A stretch of 64,000 bases of DNA from JAWKTT01 sp041398965 (GTDB taxonomy: Bacteria; Planctomycetota; Planctomycetia; Planctomycetales; Planctomycetaceae), in the NCBI GenBank assembly GCA_041398965.1, contig JAWKTT010000023.1:29780-93779 (forward strand), written 5' to 3'. The notes under the pieces are model-generated. The model was given only the letters and a program-made list of their open reading frames with translations. It did no database searches and was not told the origin of the DNA. This document shows, piece after piece, positions 7,423-16,763 of this stretch (positions within the stretch are counted from its first letter, which is position 1; each line of letters begins with the position of its first letter). Made by a program: the position numbers and the translations under genes.

Positions 7423-7439
7423 CGCCGATTAGATCGGCG
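7423..7439. terminator. Hairpin terminator between convergent genes
   Basis: CGCCGAT-TAG-ATCGGCG forms a perfect 7-base stem, four bases after the stop of the zinc-ribbon gene, followed by GTTTGTC. The converging DAHP synthase gene ends at 7509, so it can serve both directions weakly; no long T-run on either side. Confidence 0.5.
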
Positions 7440-7508
7440 GTTTGTCAGGCCTGTTAGTTGTCGCCGAAGGGGCCCTATGTTCTGTGTCCTATTTCCTAAT
7501 TCCACGTA

Positions 7509-8525
7509 TTAATTCATCGTCATTCCGACAGCGTCGGCGACTTTGCGGCAGAGGGTCATGGTTTCGGCGAAGGCTTCGGGAGTGAGGGTCTGGGCTCCGT
7601 CGCTGACGGCTTTTTTGGGATCGGGATGGACTTCTAAGATCAGGCCGTCGGCTCCGGCGGCGATGGCGGCGGCGGACATGCGGGGGACAAGCGATGCGAT
7701 CCCGGTGCCGTGGCTGGGGTCGATGACGACGGGGAGATATGTTCGTTGTTGCAGGTACGGGACCGTCGCCAGGGGGAGGGTGAAGCGGGTATGAGCTTCG
7801 AAGGTGCGGATGCCTCGTTCGCAGAGCATGACCTGTTGGTTTCCTCGGTCGAGGACGTACTCGGCTGCGAGGAGGAACTCTTCGATGGTCGCGGAGGGGC
7901 CACGTTTCAGGAGGACCGGTTTTCTTGTCTCACCGACGGCTGAGAGGAGGTAGTAGTTTTGCATGTTGCGGGCCCCGATCTGCAGGACGTCGGCATAGCT
8001 GGCGACCATGTCGACATGCTCGGGAGCCATCACTTCAGTAACGACGGCGAGGCCGGTTTCTTCGCGGGCGGCTGCGAGGAGTTTAAGACCCTCTTCCTTC
8101 ATCCCTTGGAAGGCGTGCGGGCTGGTGCGAGGTTTGAAGGCTCCGCCACGCAGGGCAGTCGCTCCGGCGGCCTTGACCTGACGAGCCGCCAGGAGAATCT
8201 GCTCTTCCGACTCGACTGAGCAGGGCCCCGCGATGACGCCGACGTTGCCGCCACCGATAACGAGGTCGCGGACCCGGATGATGGTGGGGTCTGGTTTGGC
8301 TTCTCGACTGGCGACCTTGTATGGGGTAAGGATGGGGACGACCTTATCGACTTCGTCGTAGGACTCGAGCGTTTCTCGGAAGCCTTCGCGTTTCTCACCG
8401 ATGGCGGCGATGACGGTCCGTTCGGTCCCGACAATGATGTGCGACTTAAGTCCCAATTCTTCAATGCGCTGACGCATCTGCTCAATCGCCTGCTCGGAGG
8501 CCCCCTGCTTCATCACCACAATCAT
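7509..8525 (-). CDS. aroF: 3-deoxy-7-phosphoheptulonate (DAHP) synthase, class I beta type
   Basis: The 338-residue enzyme condenses phosphoenolpyruvate with erythrose 4-phosphate, the first step of the shikimate pathway. An N-terminal ferredoxin-like regulatory domain (MIVVMKQGASEQAIEQ..., residues 1-70) precedes the TIM barrel, as in the type I-beta enzymes of Thermotoga and Bacillus. Landmarks are IAGPCSVES (about 98-106), KPRTSPHAFQG (131-141), LLKRGPSAT, and LEVHPDP near the end. ATG 8525 begins the ferredoxin-like domain; the open frame upstream of it has no homology. It stands alone on the minus strand between small genes; the N-terminal domain suggests allosteric feedback by an aromatic amino acid. 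Confidence 0.95.
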   Translation of the reverse strand: MIVVMKQGASEQAIEQMRQRIEELGLKSHIIVGTERTVIAAIGEKREGFRETLESYDEVDKVVPILTPYKVASREAKPDPTIIRVRDLVIGGGNVGVIAGPCSVESEEQILLAARQVKAAGATALRGGAFKPRTSPHAFQGMKEEGLKLLAAAREETGLAVVTEVMAPEHVDMVASYADVLQIGARNMQNYYLLSAVGETRKPVLLKRGPSATIEEFLLAAEYVLDRGNQQVMLCERGIRTFEAHTRFTLPLATVPYLQQRTYLPVVIDPSHGTGIASLVPRMSAAAIAAGADGLILEVHPDPKKAVSDGAQTLTPEAFAETMTLCRKVADAVGMTMN

Positions 8526-9012
8526 CGAAAGTCTTCCTGTATCATAAGATTTCAAGCCCGGACCCTCCCACGCCTGGGGAAGCGGTTGCCGAGCCTCATT
8601 ATAGGCGAGCCGTCCGGCGGATGTCACTGAGTCCAAGACCACTCAGACGAAGCCCCGACGATCTGGTGCCTGACAACCGTCGGAGTCTGGTGGTTCGTCT
8701 GGATCCTTCTGACAGGTCAAACTTTGTAGACTTTGGCGTCGGTTTGGGGGTATACTTGGGGAGACGGGAGGTTTGGCCAATGGGGTTGACGCTCGTCTGC
8801 ACTGACGGATGGAGACTCCTGCCGGATCGTCCTTTGATCTCTTGGTCCCGACGGTTTGTGCTGACTGTGATGTCTGGAAGCAAATTGTGTTTTTGACGCT
8901 CGGGCCAAAGCGATTTCTCTCCTGAGATGACTCTTACTCTGACCGATTTGGATCGGTTGTGAGGAAGGGACGTCGGTGGGAACTATCTCCATCCCCGAAC
9001 TCTCGATACCTC
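8526..9012. other. Intergenic region between divergent genes
   Basis: About 490 bases separate aroF from the cytochrome gene. It should hold both promoters. Short open frames on either strand have no recognisable start signals or motifs and read across CTCAGACG-type repeats (8640-8710, GTCTGGTG/GTCTGGAT), so I call none of them genes. Confidence 0.4.
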
Positions 9013-11958
9013 ATGTTGCTGCGTGTGCGGTGTAAAGCGTGTGGAAAGGTCTTTAAGCTGCGGCCCGAATGGGCGGGACGGCGGGGAGAGTGTCCGAACA
9101 GCGAGTGCCGACATCCTTTCAAGGTTCCTACTGTCACTTCCACCGCTGATGGAGGGGCATCGGGCGATGCGACGGAAGACTCGGATGAAACGCCGCGAGT
9201 CTCTTCTGCAGCAGCTGAGACGATTGCTCCGCGGAAACGGCCCGTCGCGTCGCCGACGGAAAAACGTGGCGGGTCGGCCGGATCCGTCGATCAAGAAAAG
9301 AGGTCTCGCTCTGCCTCAGCCGAGGCGTCACGAACGGAGTCAGGTCCTCTCAAATCCCCGACAAGAAAGCGGTCTGCGAATTCGGTTCCGGCGGCGGTCG
9401 TTCCGGACATTGATAACGAATTCGACGATTTACTTGATGACAGTTTCGGGCAGAGTGTAGACGAAGTCCATGCGGGCGGTCTGGCAAAGGGGCCACGACG
9501 TGCGGGTTCCGTCCAGGGGGCATCTGGAAAGAAGTCATCCTCCCGTCGTGGTCGCGCTGTCGGTCAGGGTTCACGTTCGAAGAGTCGCCCACTGTGGCTG
9601 TGGGTGTCTCTGGCTGTTGGACTTTGCCTCGTCATCGGAGTCGCCGGGAAGTTCTTTTTCGGAGGCTCGACCGAACCGGGAGTGGCGGGAGTCGCTGTTG
9701 CCGACATGGCCCCCCCACAGGTTCCTTACAGCGAGATTCAGCCGTTCTTTCAGAAGTATTGCTTCGATTGCCATTCCGGCGAGAATGCGGAAGAAGGGGT
9801 TGCTCTCGACGGTTTTCATGATCTTGAAGGCATCCTGAAGGATCGCCGACGTTGGGAAAAAGTGCTCAAGCTCGTCAAGGTTGGGGCGATGCCGCCGTCT
9901 GACATGGAGCAGCCAACGTCAGCGGAACGGGACGCAGCGGTCGCGTGGCTTGATCGTTCGTTGTACTACGTTGACTGCAACGCACAGCCCGATCCGGGAC
10001 GTGTGACGATTCGTCGACTGAATCGGAACGAGTACAACAACACGGTCCGCGACTTGGTCGGGGTCGATTTTCAACCGGCTGCGAACTTTCCGTCGGACGA
10101 TGTCGGTTACGGCTTCGACAATATCGGGGACGTCCTCACGGTACCGCCATTGTTGATTGAGAAGTATCTTGATGCCGCTGAACAAATCTCGGCTCACGCC
10201 ATTGTCGGCGACGATATCGCCAAGCTGAGCAAGCGTGTCGAGGCGAGTAAGTTGCGAGGTCAAGGGGCTGTCAACGATGGTCCCGATGAGAGCCGTGTCA
10301 TCGTCTCTGCCGGTTCGGTGACCGGGAACTTCTCGCTCCCTCGGGATGGAACATATGTTGTCCGAGTCGAGGCAGCTGCGGATCAGGCGGGGAATGAACT
10401 CGCGAAGTTAGAACTTCAGGTCGATGGCAAAGCGGTCCGGACGTTCGACGTTCCCGGCAAACGGACCTTTGCCTTCTTCGAGCATCGCCTGGAGTTGAAG
10501 GGGGGGCAACGTGACATCACCGCCCGCTTTACGAACGACTTTCTCGACGAGAAGGCTCCACGAGATCGTCGGGACCGCAACCTTTATGTCCGTATGATCG
10601 AGGTTCAGGGGCCGGTCGGACTCCCGGACAATCTGCCGGAGTCGCATCGCAAGCTGATCGTCGAGTCGCCGTCAAAACTGCTGAATGTCTCGGTCAACGA
10701 CGCTGCCACGAAAAACCTGAGGCGATTCCTTCCTCGGGCGTTTCGTCGACCGGTGAGCGATGCCGAAGTCGCTCAGTATGTCCATTTCGTGCAGATGACC
10801 GTTGATCGGGGGGACACCTTTGAACGGGGGATGCAGATCGCCCTGCAAGCGGTCTTGGTCTCGCCGCAGTTTCTGTTTCGCATCGAAGTCGACAAGCGAA
10901 GTGAATCGACAAACGGACGACAATCTCTCTCCGACTATGAACTCGCATCGAGACTGAGTTACTTCCTCTGGTCGTCGATGCCGGACGAGGAACTGCTGGA
11001 ATTGGCCGCTGCCGGGACGCTGCATGAGGATGCCGTGCTCGACGCACAAGTCCAGCGAATGCTCGCCGACCCGAAGGTCGATTCCCTCGTAAAGAACTTC
11101 GCCGGTCAATGGCTGGGGCTGCGGAAGTTGTCGACCAATGAGGTCGAACCAGACAAGACGATTTTTCCCGAGTTCAACGATCAATTGCGACAAGACATGT
11201 GGGAAGAAACGGAGCGATTCTTCGGGGCGATTGTCAAAGAGAATCGCAGCGTGGGGGATTTGATCGACGGTCGATACTCGTTCCTCAACGAACGACTCGC
11301 CAAACACTATGGCATCCCCAATGTGAAGGGGGACGAATTCCGGCGAGTCGAGTTTAACGGGGGGATGCGAGCCGGGATCCTCACGCATGGGAGCATCCTC
11401 ACACTCACCTCTTACCCCGATCGGACATCTCCAGTGAAACGGGGCGAATGGGTGTTATCGAACCTGTTAGGAGACTCTCCTCCCGACCCGCCGCCAGTCG
11501 TTCCGGGACTTGATGAAACACAGAAGAACAACCCTGATTTACCACTTCGCAAACAGCTCGAAATCCATCGGGCCGACCCGGGTTGTGCATCATGTCATAA
11601 GGTGATGGACGAGATCGGGTTCGGACTTGAGAAGTTCGACGCCATCGGACGTTGGCGGGACAAAGAGGGGAAATTCGACATCGATGCCGTCGGCCTGCTC
11701 CCTTCGGGCGAGCGTTTCGATGGACCGGCCGAACTGGTGCAAGTGCTCGGGAAACGCAAAGATGATGTCAGCCGCTGTATCGCCGAGAAACTGCTGACGT
11801 ATGGACTGGGTCGCGGTCTTGAGTGGTACGATCGCTGTACGGTCGATGCCATTACCCAGTCGTTAAAGGCAGACGACTACCGTTTTGCCGCCGCCGTCCG
11901 GGCGATCGTCAAAAGCGAACCGTTCCGCATGAGGTCTACCATCAATAACAGCCAATGA
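9013..11958 (+). CDS. Planctomycete-type membrane cytochrome c protein (DUF1587/1592/1588/1585) with N-terminal zinc ribbon
   Basis: A 981-residue protein. Residues 1-40 hold two C-x2-C-like pairs (CKACGK, CPNSEC) like a zinc ribbon; a basic, Ser-rich linker follows; one membrane helix lies near 193-212 (PLWLWVSLAVGLCLVIGVAG). The remainder is external: a cytochrome c motif CFDCH (250-254), a DUF1587-like stretch with RRLNRNEYNNTVRDLVG, a carbohydrate-binding-like insert, DUF1592 (FRRPVSDAEV...), DUF1588 with CASCH, and DUF1585 at the C-terminus (LLTYGLGRGLEWYD). Such proteins are abundant in planctomycetes and are thought to take part in oxidative breakdown of complex organics. Start at ATG 9013 because it precedes the zinc ribbon directly. 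Operon with the DUF1552 gene 106 bases downstream. Confidence 0.88.
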   Translation: MLLRVRCKACGKVFKLRPEWAGRRGECPNSECRHPFKVPTVTSTADGGASGDATEDSDETPRVSSAAAETIAPRKRPVASPTEKRGGSAGSVDQEKRSRSASAEASRTESGPLKSPTRKRSANSVPAAVVPDIDNEFDDLLDDSFGQSVDEVHAGGLAKGPRRAGSVQGASGKKSSSRRGRAVGQGSRSKSRPLWLWVSLAVGLCLVIGVAGKFFFGGSTEPGVAGVAVADMAPPQVPYSEIQPFFQKYCFDCHSGENAEEGVALDGFHDLEGILKDRRRWEKVLKLVKVGAMPPSDMEQPTSAERDAAVAWLDRSLYYVDCNAQPDPGRVTIRRLNRNEYNNTVRDLVGVDFQPAANFPSDDVGYGFDNIGDVLTVPPLLIEKYLDAAEQISAHAIVGDDIAKLSKRVEASKLRGQGAVNDGPDESRVIVSAGSVTGNFSLPRDGTYVVRVEAAADQAGNELAKLELQVDGKAVRTFDVPGKRTFAFFEHRLELKGGQRDITARFTNDFLDEKAPRDRRDRNLYVRMIEVQGPVGLPDNLPESHRKLIVESPSKLLNVSVNDAATKNLRRFLPRAFRRPVSDAEVAQYVHFVQMTVDRGDTFERGMQIALQAVLVSPQFLFRIEVDKRSESTNGRQSLSDYELASRLSYFLWSSMPDEELLELAAAGTLHEDAVLDAQVQRMLADPKVDSLVKNFAGQWLGLRKLSTNEVEPDKTIFPEFNDQLRQDMWEETERFFGAIVKENRSVGDLIDGRYSFLNERLAKHYGIPNVKGDEFRRVEFNGGMRAGILTHGSILTLTSYPDRTSPVKRGEWVLSNLLGDSPPDPPPVVPGLDETQKNNPDLPLRKQLEIHRADPGCASCHKVMDEIGFGLEKFDAIGRWRDKEGKFDIDAVGLLPSGERFDGPAELVQVLGKRKDDVSRCIAEKLLTYGLGRGLEWYDRCTVDAITQSLKADDYRFAAAVRAIVKSEPFRMRSTINNSQ

Positions 11959-12064
11959 GTAGAATTCGTAGGGCCTATGACTCGGTCTGCCTGTAATGTT
12001 GAGGCACCGAGACTCCCAACCCACTGTAAGACGTCCCCGTCTCCCACTCCCACTGGTGTCTGTG

Positions 12065-13396
12065 ATGAAGCCAATCAATCGACGCAAAGTTCTTCAAGGT
12101 GCCGGGGCCGCTTTGGCCCTGCCGATGCTCGAAGCGATGCTCCCCCAGTCGGTTCTTGCTGCGGGGGGAAGTGCCGGTTTCCCTAAGCGGATGGCCTTCA
12201 TTTACATCCCTTGTGGGGCCATCATGCCCGACTGGACGCCGCGTCAGGAAGGGGCCAACTACGAGCTCTCCAAAACGCTCACCCCTCTGAAAGACTTCAA
12301 ACAAGAATTGCTCGTCCTCAGCGGCCTCGCTCATGACAAAGCGAAAGCCAATGGCGACGGAGCCGGGGACCACGCCCGTGACTCTGCCGCCTATCTGACG
12401 GCATCGCAACCTCGAAAGACCGCAGGAGCAGACATCAACCTCGGCATCTCGGTGGATCAGGTGGCTGCTTCAAAGGTTGGCGATCAAACACGACTCCCCT
12501 CGATCGAACTCGGAACCGAAGCGGGTCGACAGGCAGGACAATGCGACTCCGGGTACTCGTGTGCCTATCAATCGAACATTTCCTGGAAGTCGGCCACTCA
12601 ACCCATGGCCAAAGAGATCAACCCGAAAGCGGTTTTCGAGCGACTGTTCGGTGGCGGAGTTGAAGACGAAAAGGCTCGTCAGAAGCGAGACTTTTATCGT
12701 CAGAGCATCCTCGACTTCGTTTCGGAAGATGCCAAGAAACTTCGCGAGCAACTGGGGGGCAGCGACCGTCAAAAGCTCGATGAATACTTCACTTCGGTTC
12801 GCGAAGTCGAAGAGCGCATCGCTCGCTCATCAGCCGAGTCTCAGGCCCGGACCCCCGACATGCCCGCCCCCGCCGGAGTCCCCAAAGATTTCGCCCAGCA
12901 TGTCCGTTTGATGTACGACCTGATGACCGTCGCCTTCCAGACCGACACCACCCGCATCAGCACGTTTATGCTGGCCAACTCCGCCAGCAATCGGACGTAT
13001 TCCGAAATCGGCGTTAAGGGGGGGCATCACTCCATCTCGCATCACCGTGATGACAAACAGAAGGTGGCGGACCTGCAAAAGATCGACGTGTATATGATCG
13101 AACAGTTCGCCTATTTCCTCGGACGACTGAAGACGATCAAAGAGGGTGACGGCACACTGCTCGATCAGTGCATGATCGTCTACGGCGGCGCCTTGGCCGA
13201 TGCGAACCGCCACCAACACAACGAACTCCCCGTCCTCCTCGCCGGGAAAGGAGCCGGGACCATCCAGTCGGGCCGACACCTCCGCTACAGCAAAGACACC
13301 CCCATGGCCAACTTGTTCCTGTCGATGCTAGAACGGATGGACACCCCCACCGACCGCCTCGGCGACAGCACCGGCCCCCTTAAGAACCTCAGCTAA
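12065..13396 (+). CDS. DUF1552 family exported protein (twin-arginine signal)
   Basis: The 443-residue product starts with MKPINRRKVLQGAGAALALP, a twin-arginine signal, so it is folded in the cytoplasm and exported by Tat. The body matches the DUF1552 family of planctomycetes (KRMAFIYIPCGAIMPDWTPR, LSGLAHDKAK, GVKGGHHSISHH, MIVYGGALADANRH), related in outline to DUF1501/sulfatase-like folds, but the substrate is unknown. DUF1552 genes are regularly found next to DUF1592-type cytochromes, as here, which suggests one extracytoplasmic complex. I chose ATG 12065 as it places the RR motif near the N-terminus. A hairpin follows the stop. Confidence 0.88.
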   Translation: MKPINRRKVLQGAGAALALPMLEAMLPQSVLAAGGSAGFPKRMAFIYIPCGAIMPDWTPRQEGANYELSKTLTPLKDFKQELLVLSGLAHDKAKANGDGAGDHARDSAAYLTASQPRKTAGADINLGISVDQVAASKVGDQTRLPSIELGTEAGRQAGQCDSGYSCAYQSNISWKSATQPMAKEINPKAVFERLFGGGVEDEKARQKRDFYRQSILDFVSEDAKKLREQLGGSDRQKLDEYFTSVREVEERIARSSAESQARTPDMPAPAGVPKDFAQHVRLMYDLMTVAFQTDTTRISTFMLANSASNRTYSEIGVKGGHHSISHHRDDKQKVADLQKIDVYMIEQFAYFLGRLKTIKEGDGTLLDQCMIVYGGALADANRHQHNELPVLLAGKGAGTIQSGRHLRYSKDTPMANLFLSMLERMDTPTDRLGDSTGPLKNLS

Positions 13397-13401
13397 CGTA
13401 G

Positions 13402-13418
13402 GGTCCGCCTCGCGGACC
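13402..13418 (+). terminator. Hairpin after DUF1552 gene
   Basis: GGTCCGC-CTC-GCGGACC is a perfect 7-base stem starting six bases after the stop codon. A second GCGGACC-like arm recurs near 13440-13450 (CGGTCCGCGAGG), giving a larger imperfect palindrome. The GTAGGGTCCGC word is shared with hairpins at 41963 and 43666. Confidence 0.5.
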
Positions 13419-13539
13419 GTGTTCAGGTCGACGCCCACTCATCGGTCCGCGAGGTGGCCCCGACTTTGCTAGCCCAGAACATTAGGCTCTCTCCCGGCGA
13501 ACCTTTACTGTAAGTTCATTCACGGAGAATCGAACTCTC

Positions 13540-14340
13540 ATGGTTGCCGTTACGTGGGTACTGGAATCTGGAGTATTTCCTGAAACTCATTCACAATTGC
13601 GAGAGGCCGTTCTTCGACTCGGGCATTCGCTCATCGATTGGAACGACTCGTGGTGGTCTGACGGCATTCCTCCTACTCTCCCAACTCAATCGGTTGTGTT
13701 TCATGGCTCGCTTGGGAACGCCGCGTTAGTTTCTGAACGATTGAGATGGTCACCGGGATCGTTCTGCCCAGTTGACCCCTTCCGGTGTACTTCATGGTAC
13801 GAATCGGCGCGCGAGTTTCTGGTTCATAACAAATGGCATTTTACGACCGCGAGGGAATTGGTTGAAAAAGCTGCGGCGATTGGCATCGAACTAGGATCAC
13901 CCGACGCACTTTTCGTACGACCAGACAGCCCTCTCAAGCCGTTTAGTGGACGTGTTGTCAAGACGGCATCACTCACACTCAAAGGGTTGGATTACGGTTT
14001 TTACTACGACGACGAGGATCTACCTGTGGTGGCCGCGCCAATTCGGCAGATTGGTCGGGAGTGGCGGTTTGTTGTCGTTCGTGGTGATGTCATTACGGGC
14101 TCGGCATACGATGCGACAACGCGAAAACCGATTACGGCCGATCTTGATTCACACGCCGCTACCTTCGCGTCCCACATCGCATCAACAATTCCCCCTCCGG
14201 CGGAAGTGTACGTCCTCGACGTTTGCGAAAGCGACGTTGGACTGCGATTGCTTGAGTTGAACCCATTTGGTGGCGCGGACCTCTATGCATGTCATGCGGA
14301 CACAATTGTCCAGTCGATCTCCCATCTCATTCCTATGTAG
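13540..14340 (+). CDS. ATP-grasp domain protein (DUF4343-like)
   Basis: A 266-residue soluble protein. The central and C-terminal parts have ATP-grasp features: DALFVRPDSPLKPFSG with the phosphate-binding-like loop, a strand with EWRFVVVRGDVITGSAYD, and VYVLDVCESDVGLRLLELNPFGGADLY, where the ELNPF segment supplies the metal-binding Glu and Asn of ATP-grasp ligases. It probably joins a carboxylate to an amine or thiol using ATP; the substrate cannot be told. DUF4343-type proteins are often near polymorphic toxin immunity or peptide-modifying genes, but here no partner is adjacent. Upstream GGAGAATCG lies 12 bases before the ATG. Confidence 0.75.
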   Translation: MVAVTWVLESGVFPETHSQLREAVLRLGHSLIDWNDSWWSDGIPPTLPTQSVVFHGSLGNAALVSERLRWSPGSFCPVDPFRCTSWYESAREFLVHNKWHFTTARELVEKAAAIGIELGSPDALFVRPDSPLKPFSGRVVKTASLTLKGLDYGFYYDDEDLPVVAAPIRQIGREWRFVVVRGDVITGSAYDATTRKPITADLDSHAATFASHIASTIPPPAEVYVLDVCESDVGLRLLELNPFGGADLYACHADTIVQSISHLIPM

Positions 14341-14597
14341 CTCAGCAGTATAGCCTTCGCGGACCGTAATAGTGTGGACTTCCGCACATCGTTCCGTGAA
14401 GCGGACATGGTTTGATGAGCGCGTGATTCAAGACCCATCTCTATGACAATCTGTCACTGCACTGCGTCCATTGACGTCGACAGTCCGCATAGCAGACTCG
14501 GCCCCCTCGACGGCTTCGATTCGCTGCGTTATTGTCTCTATGATGTGGCGAGGCTTAATCTTGTTGGTACCAAATGAACCTGAGGGGAGTTGCGGTC

Positions 14598-14801
14598 ATG
14601 GGGGAAGGGAAGGGGATTAAGTGTGATGGGTGTGGGAAGCGGCTTGCGGTGGGGGTGCGTTACTGTGCTGCTTGTGGGACGAATCACTTCGAAGCTGACC
14701 GGGCGATGGTTGAAATCAGCGAGCAAGCGAACAAAAGCCTCAACCGTGCCAGAAACTTTTCCCTCCTGGGACGAGTCTTGAATCTCTTCCGGTTTTGGTA
14801 A
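14598..14801 (+). CDS. Small zinc-ribbon protein
   Basis: About 67 residues with CDGCGK and CAACGT (two C-x2-C pairs 17 residues apart), the hallmark of a zinc-ribbon fold, then a short helix and a hydrophobic end (LLGRVLNLFRFW). GTG or ATG starts upstream at 14574 are also possible; ATG 14598 leads straight into the ribbon. Function unknown. It converges on the DUF58 gene (ends at 14867). Confidence 0.55.
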   Translation: MGEGKGIKCDGCGKRLAVGVRYCAACGTNHFEADRAMVEISEQANKSLNRARNFSLLGRVLNLFRFW

Positions 14802-14866
14802 AGCCCCGCGTGCCACGAGAGGTCGATGCTGGAATCGACCAGCGTGGCATGCCATCGTGGCGTCAT

Positions 14867-15763
14867 TCAATGATGAGCGTGTCGATGGTGCGTCAGGAAG
14901 CGGAGGAGGGCCCGATCGGGGGGGGTGGTGGTTTCGATGAGTTGATGATCGATTTGGAGGTCGCGGGTACGGATGCCGACGGTTTGCAGGAACTCGGCGA
15001 ATTCTGCACGGTAAGCGTCACCGATGCTGCGAGGGTCGATGGCTGCCAGCCCGGACTTTTCGAGACCTTCAAACTCCGTCGGCTCGGCGAAGGGGAAGGA
15101 GACTTCAGCGGGATCGATCACTTGCAAGACCGCAACGTCATGTCCCTGAAACTTCAGATGTTTGAAGCCCTGCATCATGGCTTCGAGGTCGTCGAAGAGA
15201 TCGCTGATGAGGATGACGACACCGCGCCTTGGGAGTCGCTCCGCCAATTGATGCAGGAGCGTTCCCAACGACGACGGACGCGAGGGGATCGTCTGTTCGA
15301 GACTGGCGAGAATCTGCTTGAGATGCGTGGCCTGTCCCGAGGGGCGGAGCAGTTGACGAATCTCGTCGTCGACTGTCACCAAGCCGACGGCGTCTTGTTG
15401 CTTCAGAATGATCCATGCCAGCGAGGCGGCCAAACAACTTGCGTAGTCCCACTTCGAGAGCGCAGCCCCGGCAGAGCGGTATGCCATGGACTCGCTGGCA
15501 TCGACGATGAGGTGACAGCAGAGGTTTGTCTCTTCTTCAAACTGCTTGAGGTAGTAGCGGTCTCGTTTGCCGTAGACTTTCCAGTCGAGATACCGGAGGT
15601 CGTCTCCAGGAGCGTACTCGCGATGTTCGGCAAACTCGACCGAGAACCCCTTGCGAGGGCTGCGATGTAAGCCTGCCAGATGCCCGTCGACAATCGTGCG
15701 TGCCCGGAGTTCCAGTCCGGTGATGGCAGCAAGCACCTGAGGATCGAGCGGGCCAGAGGTCAT
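14867..15763 (-). CDS. DUF58 domain protein
   Basis: A 298-residue protein starting MTSGPLDPQVLAAITGL. It contains the DUF58 signature (RSPRKGFSVEFAEHREYAPGDDLRYLDWKVYGKRD, about residues 31-66) followed by a von Willebrand A-like fold (LIVDASESMAYRS with a D-x-S-x-S MIDAS-like motif, and VILISDLFDDLEAM). Members usually work with MoxR-type AAA ATPases and Bat proteins in assembling or regulating periplasmic or membrane complexes. No moxR gene is visible next to it. The open frame extends far upstream but overlaps the SDR gene and codes for low-quality sequence, so ATG 15763 is preferred. Confidence 0.85.
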   Translation of the reverse strand: MTSGPLDPQVLAAITGLELRARTIVDGHLAGLHRSPRKGFSVEFAEHREYAPGDDLRYLDWKVYGKRDRYYLKQFEEETNLCCHLIVDASESMAYRSAGAALSKWDYASCLAASLAWIILKQQDAVGLVTVDDEIRQLLRPSGQATHLKQILASLEQTIPSRPSSLGTLLHQLAERLPRRGVVILISDLFDDLEAMMQGFKHLKFQGHDVAVLQVIDPAEVSFPFAEPTEFEGLEKSGLAAIDPRSIGDAYRAEFAEFLQTVGIRTRDLQIDHQLIETTTPPDRALLRFLTHHRHAHH

Positions 15764-15807
15764 CAACGCTCCTAATTCGACGAGTCGTCGCTGTGGGCAG
15801 ATTTCAA

Positions 15808-16602
15808 CTAGATCGTCATCGCGTTGTAGCCACCATCGACGACGATGTTTTCTCCGGTCACAAAGCTCCCGGCTCGATTCGATGCGAGCAGGAGAATGGC
15901 TCCGGCAAGTTCGGTCGGTTCGCCGAAACGGTTCATCGGGGTGTGCCGCATGATGCTGGCCACACGATCGGGAGTGAGGACCTTTCGATTCTGTTCGGCT
16001 GGGAAAAACCCTGGTGAGATCGCGTTGACCCGAATGTTTTGTGTCGCCCACTCGCGAGCGAGGTTGAGCGTCAGGTTGAGAACTGCAGCTTTCGAAGCCG
16101 AGTAGGTAAAGACTCGCGACAGCGGCGTGATGGCCGACAGCGAAGCGACGTTGATGATCGACCCCGCTGTCTGTCGGGCGAGCATGTCGCGGGCAAACAC
16201 CTGACAACTGAGCCGAACGCTTCTCAGGTTGATATTAAAGAGACGGTCCCACTCCTCGTCGCTGATCTCCAGGAATGGGGTAGGAGAATTGGCCCCGGCT
16301 CCGTTGACGAGAATGTCGCAGTGACGCCCGGCAGATTGAAGATGAGCAACGATCGCTTCGAGGTCGGCTGACTGCGTTGAATCGGCCTGACAGAACTCCG
16401 CTGACCCTCCAGCGTCGACAATGCGACCAACGGCGGACTCACCGCGTGGTTGGTCGCGACCAACGATCACCACATGGGCCCCAGCTGCTCCCAGGGTGTC
16501 GGCAATAGCCCCTCCCAAAACACCAGTTCCGCCAATCACCACAGCCGTACGACCGGTGAGACCAAAGAGCTGCAACAGATATTCCGCAGGGGTCGTCGAC
16601 AT
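15808..16602 (-). CDS. Short-chain dehydrogenase/reductase
   Basis: A 264-residue Rossmann-fold oxidoreductase. The cofactor-binding loop GGTGVLGG is at 24-31, the structural NGAG at about 101-104, the catalytic serine in INVASLS (about 153) and the catalytic pair Y167/K171 in YSASK. Its C-terminal FPAEQNRKVLTPDR region resembles sugar-acid dehydrogenases (gluconate or mannonate oxidoreductases of the SDR type), so a sugar-acid substrate is likely but not proven. Start at ATG 16602 gives the usual length. It is 44 bases upstream of the DUF58 gene on the same strand. Confidence 0.85.
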   Translation of the reverse strand: MSTTPAEYLLQLFGLTGRTAVVIGGTGVLGGAIADTLGAAGAHVVIVGRDQPRGESAVGRIVDAGGSAEFCQADSTQSADLEAIVAHLQSAGRHCDILVNGAGANSPTPFLEISDEEWDRLFNINLRSVRLSCQVFARDMLARQTAGSIINVASLSAITPLSRVFTYSASKAAVLNLTLNLAREWATQNIRVNAISPGFFPAEQNRKVLTPDRVASIMRHTPMNRFGEPTELAGAILLLASNRAGSFVTGENIVVDGGYNAMTI

Positions 16603-16763
16603 GAATACTCGCTGTTCATCATAGGATGCCTGGTGACGCACCCTTCCGGGCGACCATCGACCTCTTGGGGACGTCACGTCGAGCAATATAACGGATCATC
16701 AGCCGGATGACACACGCGCAGGTCTTCACGCCAGAGACGACATCAGCCTCGGGGAGACGTCTG

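Noticed and set aside
10672..11388. 238-codon open frame antisense to the cytochrome gene
   Set aside because: Mirror of a conserved DUF1592 region in GC-rich DNA; no independent evidence.
15764..16207. N-terminal extension of the DUF58 frame
   Set aside because: It overlaps the SDR gene on the same strand in another frame and lacks protein-like pattern; ATG 15763 explains the conserved domain fully.
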